DNA of 64,000 nucleotides from Corynebacterium uropygiale (lineage in GTDB: Bacteria > Actinomycetota > Actinomycetes > Mycobacteriales > Mycobacteriaceae). The position numbers were made by a program, and so were the translations under genes. Below are positions 44,103-51,054 of the stretch, in pieces. The DNA lies in assembly GCF_021568315.1 (NCBI RefSeq), contig NZ_JAKGSI010000006.1, positions 62,001 through 126,000 on the forward strand, written 5' to 3'. Positions within the stretch are counted from its first letter, which is position 1. Every line of letters begins with the position of its first letter. The notes under the pieces were generated by a model. The model made no database searches. It saw nothing but the letters and a program-made list of their open reading frames with translations, and was not told where the DNA came from.

Positions 44103-44426
44103 ATGAGCATCGTGAAGATTAATGCCCTCACTGTCCCCGAAGGGTCCCGTGAGCTCCTCGAGGAGCGCTTTGCGGCCCGCCAGCACGCCGTCGATCACGC
44201 CCCCGGCTTCGAGGGCTTCGAGCTGCTTCGCCCGGTGAAGGGCGAGGACCGCTACTTTGTCCTCACGCACTGGAAGGATGAGGAGAGCTTCGCCGCGTGG
44301 CGTGATGGTGATGCGCACGCGACCCACGCTCGCCCCCACAAGGACGGCGGAACCTCACCGGCCGCCACGGGTGCCGAGCTCCTCGAGTTCGAGGTCGTCC
44401 TTTCCTCTCGCCCCGAGGGGAAGTAG
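44103..44426 (+). CDS. mhuD: MhuD/IsdG-type haem-degrading monooxygenase
   Basis: A 107-residue ferredoxin-like fold protein. Asn7, Arg26, Trp66 and His75, the active-site set of M. tuberculosis MhuD, occur at exactly the same positions, and the blocks PGFEGFELLRPVKGEDRYFVLTHWKDEESFAAW and ELLEFEVVLS agree. It should open haem to release iron, producing mycobilin-type products rather than biliverdin plus CO. It stands alone between divergent and co-directional genes; there are no haem uptake genes in the window. Confidence 0.9.
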   Translation: MSIVKINALTVPEGSRELLEERFAARQHAVDHAPGFEGFELLRPVKGEDRYFVLTHWKDEESFAAWRDGDAHATHARPHKDGGTSPAATGAELLEFEVVLSSRPEGK

Positions 44427-44494
44427 CTCCGCAGCTCACCAGCCCCGCCCGGCGGCAGGTGATTCCTCCCGCCGGGCCGGAGAACACCTCTGAG

Positions 44495-44500
44495 TATGAT
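44495..44500 (+). promoter_or_regulatory. -10 element of the DUF1846 gene (leaderless)
   Basis: TATGAT, 7 bases, then the ATG at 44508. In-frame ATGs inside or next to the hexamer cannot then be the start. Confidence 0.6.
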
Positions 44501-44507
44501 GTTCTCT

Positions 44508-46001
44508 ATGCCGCATGCCATTGGGTTTGACCACGACCGATACATCGAGCTTCAGTCCCACCACATCAACCAGCGGCGACGAAGCATCGGCGGCAAGCTC
44601 TACCTCGAGATGGGCGGCAAGCTCTTCGACGATATGCACGCCTCGCGCGTCCTCCCGGGTTTCACTCCGGACAACAAGATCGCCATGCTCGAGGAGATCC
44701 GCGATGAGCTCGAGATCATCGTCTGCATCAACGCAAAGGACCTCGAGCGCCACAAAGTCCGCGCTGACCTCGGCATTCCCTATGAGGAGGACGCGCTGCG
44801 CCTCATCGACGCCTTCCGCGAGCGCGGCTTCCTCGTCAACAACGTCGTCCTCACCCAGCTGAGCGATGACAACCACATCGCCCTCACCTTCATCGAGCGC
44901 CTCGAGCGCCTGGGGCTCACCGTGTCCCGGCACCGCGTGATCCCGGGCTACCCGTCGAACACGGAGCTCATCGTCTCGGAGGAGGGCTTCGGCCGCAACG
45001 AGTTCGTCCGCACGAGCCGCGACCTCGTCGTCGTCACCGCGCCGGGCCCGGGCTCCGGCAAGCTCGCGACCTGCCTCTCGCAGATCTACCACGAGTACCG
45101 CCACGGCACCCCGGCAGGCTACGCCAAGTTCGAGACCTTCCCCATCTGGAACCTCCCGCTCGAGCACCCCGTCAACCTCGCCTACGAGGCCGCCACCGTG
45201 GACCTCGACGACATCAATGTCATCGACCCCTTCCACCTCCAGGCCTATGGCGAGCAGGTGACCAGCTACAACCGCGACGTCGAGGTCTTCCCCCTCCTCC
45301 GCGACATGCTGGAGATGCTCGCCGGCGCCTCCCCCTATCGCTCCCCCACGGACATGGGCGTCAACATGGCCGGCTATTGCATCAGCGATGACGCCGCCTG
45401 CTGCGAGGCCGCCCGCCAGGAGATCATCCGCCGCTACTACAAGGCGCTCGTGGAGGAGCGCCGCGCCCAGAGCGATGACGTCCGCTCCCACCGCGCGGCC
45501 GTCGTCATGCGCAAGGCAGGGGTCTCGACGACCGACCGCGCCGTCGTGGGCCCGGCCCTCGAGCTCGCGGAGCGCACCGGCGGCCCCGCCTCCGCCATCC
45601 AGTTGGCGGATGGCACGATCATCACCGGCAAGACCTCTCCCCTGCTGGGCTGCTCCGCGGCGATGCTCCTCAACGCGCTGAAGTACCTCGCGGGCATCGA
45701 CCCGGACCTGGACCTCCTCGCCCCGGAGGCCATCGAGCCCATCCAGACTCTCAAGGCCCAGCACCTGGGCTCCCGGAATCCCCGGCTCCACACTGATGAG
45801 GTCCTCATTGCCCTCTCGGTCTCTGCCGCAAGCTCCCCCGAGGCCCGCGAGGCCCTCAATTACCTCGTGGAGCTGCGCGGATGCGATGTGCACACGACGA
45901 CAATCCTCGGCCCGGTCGATGAGTCGATCTTCCGGAACCTCGGCGTCCTCGTCACCTCGGAGCCCGAGTACCAGCGCAAGCAGCTCTACCGGAAGCGTTA
46001 A
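44508..46001 (+). CDS. DUF1846 domain-containing protein
   Basis: A 497-residue cytoplasmic protein. It opens with [19 protein letters not shown] and contains '[22 protein letters not shown]', then '[23 protein letters not shown]', a P-loop-like GPGSGK in a long conserved block. These are the family hallmarks of DUF1846, whose biochemical role is not established. The start is set by the TATGAT element. It ends 38 bases from the convergent membrane gene. No partner genes suggest a pathway. Confidence 0.85.
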   Translation: MPHAIGFDHDRYIELQSHHINQRRRSIGGKLYLEMGGKLFDDMHASRVLPGFTPDNKIAMLEEIRDELEIIVCINAKDLERHKVRADLGIPYEEDALRLIDAFRERGFLVNNVVLTQLSDDNHIALTFIERLERLGLTVSRHRVIPGYPSNTELIVSEEGFGRNEFVRTSRDLVVVTAPGPGSGKLATCLSQIYHEYRHGTPAGYAKFETFPIWNLPLEHPVNLAYEAATVDLDDINVIDPFHLQAYGEQVTSYNRDVEVFPLLRDMLEMLAGASPYRSPTDMGVNMAGYCISDDAACCEAARQEIIRRYYKALVEERRAQSDDVRSHRAAVVMRKAGVSTTDRAVVGPALELAERTGGPASAIQLADGTIITGKTSPLLGCSAAMLLNALKYLAGIDPDLDLLAPEAIEPIQTLKAQHLGSRNPRLHTDEVLIALSVSAASSPEAREALNYLVELRGCDVHTTTILGPVDESIFRNLGVLVTSEPEYQRKQLYRKR

Positions 46002-46039
46002 GGGCGGTGGCTCGGGCGGCCCGGCCCGCGGCCCCGCCC

Positions 46040-46510
46040 CTACGTCAGCGCGTGCCCGAGGATCGCGAAGGGCAGCACGAGGGTCATCCACAGCATGCCG
46101 AGGGGCACAAGGAACCAGAAGGCACCCATCCACGGCCGCCAGCGGCTATAGGCTTTGAGCTTGTGGACCATCATGACGGCACAGCCCACCATGATGATGA
46201 AGGCGCCGATGCTCGTGAGGATGGGCCACCAGATGCGGAAACCATCGGTGCAGAGCCAGGTGTGTGGCCCGGGATCACAGAGCGGCCCGCCGAGCAGCCT
46301 GCTGGCGAGGAGCGCCGCCCCGGCGAGAATGAGCAGCAGCAGCGGAGCGAGGATCGCATAGCCGATGGCCTGCTTCGTCGATCGCTGATTCTCCTGCAGC
46401 TGCCACAGCGGATCCTTCATCGCGGCGAGGTCGTCCCAGTCATGAGGCTCGGGGCGCGGCAGATTGGAGAAGTCCGCATCGCTGTGCAGATCGTTTTCCG
46501 GGTGCTCCAT
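46040..46510 (-). CDS. Hypothetical membrane protein, 156 residues
   Basis: Three hydrophobic helices (AILAPLLLLILAGAALLASR, WWPILTSIGAFIIMVGCAVM, WMGAFWFLVPLGMLWMTLVL) follow a 45-residue acidic, soluble N-terminus. The loop between helices 1 and 2 has two Cys residues (LCDPGPHTWLC), which could form an extracytoplasmic disulphide. TAGGCT lies 7 bases before the ATG. I do not recognise a family. Confidence 0.7.
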   Translation of the reverse strand: MEHPENDLHSDADFSNLPRPEPHDWDDLAAMKDPLWQLQENQRSTKQAIGYAILAPLLLLILAGAALLASRLLGGPLCDPGPHTWLCTDGFRIWWPILTSIGAFIIMVGCAVMMVHKLKAYSRWRPWMGAFWFLVPLGMLWMTLVLPFAILGHALT

Positions 46511-46517
46511 ATCCCTC

Positions 46518-46523
46518 AGCCTA
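46518..46523 (-). promoter_or_regulatory. -10 element of the 46040-46510 gene (leaderless)
   Basis: TAGGCT, 7 bases, then the ATG at 46510. Confidence 0.5.
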
Positions 46524-46558
46524 ATTGAGCCACTCCGCTCGCCTCATCCCCCGCGTGC

Positions 46559-47230
46559 TCAGTGGGCCCGCGGCCGCAGCGTGACATCCGTGAGGTGCGT
46601 GTCCTCCCCGGTCTCGAGGATGTGGAGGACCGTCCGAGCCACAGACTCCGGCTCCAGGTAGGCCTCCGGCGTCCACTCCTCCCCCAGGGTCTCGACGATC
46701 TCCCGCTGCATGGGCGTCGCAATGCGCCCCGGATACACGGAATGCACCCAGAGCTCGGGCTCTTCGGCGCGGAGTCCGTCGGCCCACGCCTTATTCGCGT
46801 GCTTGCTGGCGGAATAGCAGACCCACTGGGCTTTGGTGTGCTGCCCAGCCCCGGAGTTGATGCTCACGACGTGCCCCCTGGCTGCCCGCAGGGCGGGGAT
46901 CAGCGCGGTGGTGAGGAGCGCCGGCGCGGTGACGTTGAGCGCGAGCGTGCGCTGCCACTGCTCTTCGGTGGTCTCGGTGAGGGGGCCGATCGGGCACACG
47001 CCGGCGCAGTGAATGAGCGCGTCGAGGCGCTCGATCCTCGGCAGGGTGCGCAGTGAGGCCTCGCCGTCGAGAAGATCGGCCTGCCACCAGTGCGCCTCCC
47101 GCACGTCCTCCCCCGCGGCGGGTTGGCTCCGGTAATGGGCGTAGACCTCCCAGCCGGCGTCGAGCAGTGCGCGCACGATGGCGAGGCCCACCCCGCCGGA
47201 TGCTCCGGTCACGAGTGCAACGGGTGCCAT
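46559..47230 (-). CDS. Short-chain dehydrogenase/reductase
   Basis: A 223-residue classical SDR. The cofactor motif is TGASGGVG (residues 8-15), the structural motif is CAGVCPIG in place of NNAG, and the catalytic Tyr-Lys lies in CYSASK, followed by a C-terminal substrate loop. The substrate is unknown; the short C-terminus suits small carbonyl compounds. The ATG at 47230 has AGGGAGGA upstream; the open frame extends 12 codons further but without a ribosome-binding site. Confidence 0.88.
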   Translation of the reverse strand: MAPVALVTGASGGVGLAIVRALLDAGWEVYAHYRSQPAAGEDVREAHWWQADLLDGEASLRTLPRIERLDALIHCAGVCPIGPLTETTEEQWQRTLALNVTAPALLTTALIPALRAARGHVVSINSGAGQHTKAQWVCYSASKHANKAWADGLRAEEPELWVHSVYPGRIATPMQREIVETLGEEWTPEAYLEPESVARTVLHILETGEDTHLTDVTLRPRAH

Positions 47231-47286
47231 GATTCCTCCCTTGATAGTCCACGTGTGTGAGATCAACGCGGCGCGGAATCGTGGGT

Positions 47287-47302
47287 GGTTTCACGTGAAA
47301 CC
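47287..47302. promoter_or_regulatory. parS site 9 (intergenic)
   Basis: GGTTTCACGTGAAACC, perfect 16-bp palindrome with perfect 14-bp parS core. The only one of the nine that lies between genes. Confidence 0.87.
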
Positions 47303-47362
47303 GGCCGCTCCCCAGCACTATACGGCCTCGCGGTGCTCCCCCTTCCGCTGCTGCTCCACCGC

Positions 47363-48316
47363 CTAGGTCGGGAAGACGAGCACGGGCACCGGCGAGTGCG
47401 GCAGGAAGGAGGAGGCCGTCGACCCGAGGAAGACCCGCTGCAGGGCGCCGACGGGATGCGACCCCAGACAGAGGAGATCGCCCTTCTTCCACTTGAGGGA
47501 GTCGACGGCACCTCCCCACCCCGCCCCAGAGGCGAAGTCGGTCTCGACGTGGAGATCGGGGAAGTCCTTGAGGACGCTGTCCCGCGCGCGGTCAAGCATG
47601 GCGAGGGAGTGCTCCCGCCACTCGACGGAGAGCTCGCGCCCGAGGGGCAGCTGCTCATGAAGCTCGCTGTCCGCCAGCCCCTCGGTGGAGAAGGCGAGAA
47701 TCCGCAGGGGCAGCTCCCAGCACTGGGCGTAGGTGGCCGCATAGTGGAGGGCGGATTGGTCATCGTCGTGGCTGTCCGCACTGAGGTAGGCGAAGTTGAG
47801 CCGGGTGACCCCGCGCTTGGAGAGCTTGGGGCGCCGGGGTGCGAGCCCGAGAGCCGTCGGCGAGGAGTGCAGGAGGGCGTCGGTGGTCGAGCCGGCGAGG
47901 AATCGTCCCTTGGGCGCGGACGCGGAGGAGCCGAGGATGAGGGCGTCGGCCTCAAATTCTTTGGCAGCTTCGGCGAGCAGCACCGTCTCCGAGGGGCCCT
48001 CGAGGAGCAGCGAGTAGTTCTCATCCCACTGGTTCTTCTCGATCCCCGCCGCCCCCAGGGCCTTCTTCACCTGCCGCGCGCACTCCTGGGACTGCTTCTT
48101 CAGCCACTTGGTGTACTTCCCGCCGAGTCGGCTGATGGTGCTCGACGGCCAGGGCCGCCGCACGGTGGAGACGACGCGGAGGCGGATAGCGAAACTCCGC
48201 CCGAGCCAGGCGGCGCATTCGATGGCTTCATCGTCGTCGGAGTCAGGGCGCCATGCGACGAGGATGCGCAGGGGGCGCTGGCTGCTGGGCGGGGCGGAGT
48301 GGTTTTTCGGCATCAT
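47363..48316 (-). CDS. Universal stress protein, tandem UspA domains
   Basis: A 317-residue protein with two UspA folds. The nucleotide-binding G-x2-G-x9-G(S/T) pattern is visible in both halves: LGSSASAPKGRFLAGSTTDALLHSSP and LGSHPVGALQRVFLGSTASSFLPHSP. It follows the MarR gene in the same direction, a pairing like malR-uspA1 of C. glutamicum, where the MarR protein represses the operon under non-stress conditions. Whether this pair is regulated likewise is inference. Confidence 0.88.
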   Translation of the reverse strand: MMPKNHSAPPSSQRPLRILVAWRPDSDDDEAIECAAWLGRSFAIRLRVVSTVRRPWPSSTISRLGGKYTKWLKKQSQECARQVKKALGAAGIEKNQWDENYSLLLEGPSETVLLAEAAKEFEADALILGSSASAPKGRFLAGSTTDALLHSSPTALGLAPRRPKLSKRGVTRLNFAYLSADSHDDDQSALHYAATYAQCWELPLRILAFSTEGLADSELHEQLPLGRELSVEWREHSLAMLDRARDSVLKDFPDLHVETDFASGAGWGGAVDSLKWKKGDLLCLGSHPVGALQRVFLGSTASSFLPHSPVPVLVFPT

Positions 48317-48432
48317 TCCAGGGGGTCTGTGGGAAACCTACAGTCCTATTATCCCTAGTGCCGTGTGCGGGCCGGTACTGAGTGCTTCCTAGTATTTTCC
48401 TTCTCGGAGAGGAAAGACGCAGCGTCCGGCCG

Positions 48433-48446
48433 TCTGACTGGTCGGT
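48433..48446. promoter_or_regulatory. Imperfect PaaR-like site near the MarR stop
   Basis: TCTGACTGGTCGGT agrees with the paaA operator at 12 of 14 positions. It lies 4 bases past the MarR stop codon, upstream of uspA. Confidence 0.25.
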
Positions 48447-48449
48447 GGA

Positions 48450-48917
48450 CTACTTGTCGTCCTTCTCCTTGTTCTCTTTGTCGGCGCCAAAGCGATCAGC
48501 CAGGGCCTGAATGACGGAGGCGAAAGCGTCGGCCTGCTCGAGCTCCTCCTCGTTGAGGTTGGAGAGGAGGTCGGCAAAGTAGGAGTCGCGCTCCTTGCCC
48601 ACGCGCTCGAGCTCGTCCCGCCCCAGCGGGGTGAGGTCGACGCGCACCCCACGGCGGTCATCGATGTCCCGCACGCGCTGCACCATGCCGCGAACCTCGA
48701 GCTGGTGCAGGGCGTTGGAGGCGGTAGGCATGCGAATGCCCTCTTCGCGGGCAATCTGGCTGATGCGTGCGGCACCTTCGTCGCGCAGGCGCGTCATGAT
48801 GGACAGCTGCGGGCCGGTGAGCTCAGAGGCTTCGGCCACGCGGAAGTACATGACATAGAGTTTCGTCAGGGCGGGGCGCACCCGCCTCGCAATATCCTCA
48901 GGGGTCGCAGAAGTCAT
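48450..48917 (-). CDS. MarR-family transcriptional regulator (MalR-like)
   Basis: About 155 residues. The winged helix-turn-helix is at 'ARISQIAREEGIRMPTASNALHQLEVRGMVQRVRDIDDRRGV' (in part), including the conserved DDRR wing. The C-terminus is a Lys/Glu/Asp-rich tail. Position directly upstream of uspA recalls MalR (C. glutamicum), which controls stress-related envelope genes. The ATG at 48917 is chosen from TATTGT 6 bases upstream; ATGs at 48935 or 48980 are alternatives. Confidence 0.87.
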   Translation of the reverse strand: MTSATPEDIARRVRPALTKLYVMYFRVAEASELTGPQLSIMTRLRDEGAARISQIAREEGIRMPTASNALHQLEVRGMVQRVRDIDDRRGVRVDLTPLGRDELERVGKERDSYFADLLSNLNEEELEQADAFASVIQALADRFGADKENKEKDDK

Positions 48918-48923
48918 AACCAC

Positions 48924-48929
48924 ACAATA
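48924..48929 (-). promoter_or_regulatory. -10 element of the MarR gene
   Basis: TATTGT, 6 bases, then the ATG at 48917. Confidence 0.45.
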
Positions 48930-49161
48930 GTTCATCAGGCAGACAAAAATGCCATCCCGATTGCGGTCTCCGGCCCTCACGAAGTCGGCATATCAGAGTC
49001 CGCTTATATCTTGCGTTAAGGCTCTAGGGTATGCATTATTCCTGCGGCCCTATGACCTGGGGAAATTGCATGCCAAATGCTTGGAAAAATCTTAACGGTG
49101 AACGTTTTCTCTCCGCGTAATTTGTAGATGTGATATTGGACTCTTTTCCCGCGAGACGCGT

Positions 49162-49219
49162 AACGCCCCGGGAGGAAGTCGGGATATTTCATCGTTATCC
49201 CTCCCCCTCCCGGGGCGTT
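49162..49219 (-). terminator. Long-looped inverted repeat after ino1
   Basis: AACGCCCCGGGAGG (49162-49175) is the exact reverse complement of CCTCCCGGGGCGTT (49206-49219). It lies 50 bases past the ino1 stop and may end that transcript, but the T-run is missing and the loop is long. Confidence 0.55.
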
Positions 49220-49269
49220 CGACGGGCATGCGGGCCGGCCATCACGCAGCCCGCATCACCCCGCGGGTC

Positions 49270-50364
49270 TTAGAGCTCCCCGCGGATGAAGGCCTCGAGG
49301 CGGGCACGCGCCTCATCGTCCGGAAGCTGCTCCGGCGGGGACTTCATGAGGTAGGAGCTGGCCGGCATGATGGGGCCGCCCAGACCCCGGTCGCGCGCAA
49401 TCTTCGCGGCGCGGAGGGCGTCGATAATGATGCCGGCGGAGTTCGGGGAGTCCCACACCTCGAGCTTGTACTCCAGGTTGAGCGGCACCTCGCCGAAGGC
49501 CTTGCCCTCGAGGCGGACGTAGGCCCACTTGCGGTCGTCCAGCCAGGCCACGTAGTCCGAGGGGCCGATGTGGACGTTGCGGTCCTCCACCTTCCCCGCG
49601 AGCGGGCCGTCGGTGAGGTTCGACGTCACAGCCTGGGTCTTGGAGATCTTCTTGGACTCCAGCCGGTTGCGGTCGAGCATGTTCATGAAGTCCATGTTGC
49701 CGCCCACGTTGAGCTGCATGGTCCGCTCGAGGCGCACGCCGCGCTCCTCGAAGAGGCGAGCCATGACGCGGTGGGTGATGGTGGCGCCCACCTGGGACTT
49801 GATGTCATCGCCGACGATCGGCACGCCCGCCTGGCGGAACTTCTCAGCCCACTCCGGGTCGGAGGCGATGAACACGGGCAGCGCGTTGACGAAGGCACAG
49901 CCGGCGTCGATCGCGCACTGGGCGTAGAACTTGTCCGCCTGCTCCGAACCGACGGGCAGGTACGAGATCAGCACGTCCACCTCGGCATCCTTGAGGGCCT
50001 GGACGACGTCGACCGGCTCCTCCTCGGACTCGGTGATGGCCTGCTTGTAGTGGATGCCCAGGCCGTCGTACGTCGGGCCGCGCTGCACGATCACGCCGGT
50101 GTCCGGGACATCGGTGATCGTGATGGTGCAATTCTGGGAGGAGCGAGTGGCCTCGGCGAGGTCCTTGCCCACCTTGTCAGCGTCGACATCAAAAGCCGCG
50201 ACGAACTCGACGTCCTTGACGTGGTAATCGCCGAACTGGACGTGCATGAGGCCGGGGACCTTCTCCTCGGCGGGGGTGTTCTTGTAGAACTCGACGCCCT
50301 GGATCAGCGATGTTGCGCAATTCCCGACGCCGGCAATCGCGACGCGGATGGACGAATTGCTCAT
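49270..50364 (-). CDS. ino1: Myo-inositol-1-phosphate synthase
   Basis: A 364-residue NAD-dependent isomerase making inositol-1-phosphate from glucose-6-phosphate, the first step toward mycothiol and phosphatidylinositol. The N-terminus [22 protein letters not shown] is the NAD-binding loop, with '[18 protein letters not shown]'-like and [16 protein letters not shown] segments, and [12 protein letters not shown] further on. It is of actinobacterial length. The ATG at 50364 follows GAGGAG. The leader is long (over 100 bases likely), which leaves room for regulation of the kind known for the IpsA regulator, though I cannot identify its site. Confidence 0.96.
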   Translation of the reverse strand: MSNSSIRVAIAGVGNCATSLIQGVEFYKNTPAEEKVPGLMHVQFGDYHVKDVEFVAAFDVDADKVGKDLAEATRSSQNCTITITDVPDTGVIVQRGPTYDGLGIHYKQAITESEEEPVDVVQALKDAEVDVLISYLPVGSEQADKFYAQCAIDAGCAFVNALPVFIASDPEWAEKFRQAGVPIVGDDIKSQVGATITHRVMARLFEERGVRLERTMQLNVGGNMDFMNMLDRNRLESKKISKTQAVTSNLTDGPLAGKVEDRNVHIGPSDYVAWLDDRKWAYVRLEGKAFGEVPLNLEYKLEVWDSPNSAGIIIDALRAAKIARDRGLGGPIMPASSYLMKSPPEQLPDDEARARLEAFIRGEL

Positions 50365-50606
50365 AAAAGTGAACTCCTCACTACTTCTCCGTGTGATATC
50401 AGCGTGAAGTGCTGGGTGACCGGAGGAGGGGCTCCCCCAGGCACGACATTCCCACGGTACGGAGGAAAGAGGAGCGGGCCGGGGCCCGCCGCGTACAGGA
50501 TCGTTCAAGATGAGAGGTTGATCGATTAAGCCCGCCGCCCCCTCCTCCGGCCAGGGCCCGGCCGCGCTCCGAGCAGGCGCGCTCCGTTCATGTCCGGGTC
50601 AGTCTC

Positions 50607-50612
50607 TACACT
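50607..50612 (+). promoter_or_regulatory. -10 element of the DUF5318 gene (leaderless)
   Basis: TACACT, 6 bases, then the GTG at 50619. Confidence 0.55.
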
Positions 50613-50618
50613 GTCACT

Positions 50619-50981
50619 GTGGTCGCGTATCGCAACGAGATTAATCACCAGTGGGAACGGCAGCACGTCCTTCAGCAGTGGCGTGCCGGCCTCCTGCGCC
50701 GTGAAGAGATCTGCGATGCTGACTTCATCCTCGTCACCGCATCGACCTTCCACGGTGGCCCCGCCGGCTACCCGTGCCCCATTTGCGGTTCGGATCGCCT
50801 GCGCAGCGTGGAGTGGATTTATGGCGAGGATCTCGGGCGCATGTCCGGCACGGCCCGTAATCTAGAGGAAATCGAGGAGATCGTTCAGCGTTATCCCGAG
50901 ATCACGGTCCACACGGTCGAGGTCTGCCCCGCGTGCCGCTGGAACTTCCTGATGAAAGCGTGCACGGCCGTGGCGGGATGA
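50619..50981 (+). CDS. DUF5318-family protein upstream of ponA
   Basis: A 120-residue protein with two CxxC pairs (CPIC ... CPAC) that could bind one zinc ion, and a short amphipathic N-terminus (NEINHQWERQHVLQQW). It is the conserved gene before ponA in corynebacteria and mycobacteria (equivalent to M. tuberculosis Rv0049). The function is unknown; placement suggests a link to cell-wall synthesis. A GTG start after TACACT gives a leaderless transcript. Confidence 0.85.
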   Translation: MVAYRNEINHQWERQHVLQQWRAGLLRREEICDADFILVTASTFHGGPAGYPCPICGSDRLRSVEWIYGEDLGRMSGTARNLEEIEEIVQRYPEITVHTVEVCPACRWNFLMKACTAVAG

Positions 50982-51054
50982 CGGTCATCTTGTTCTCAGG
51001 ATGGCCCGTTACTGTGGCAGAAGAGTTGTAGTGCCATTGAGGATGGGATAGAAG

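Larger units (their letters stand above)
48918..49269. other. 352-base intergenic region between malR-like gene and ino1
   Basis: Noticeably AT-richer than its surroundings. It holds the MarR -10 region at its left end and a 14-bp inverted repeat with a 30-base loop at 49162-49219. The middle part has no open frame or motif that I can support. Confidence 0.6.
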
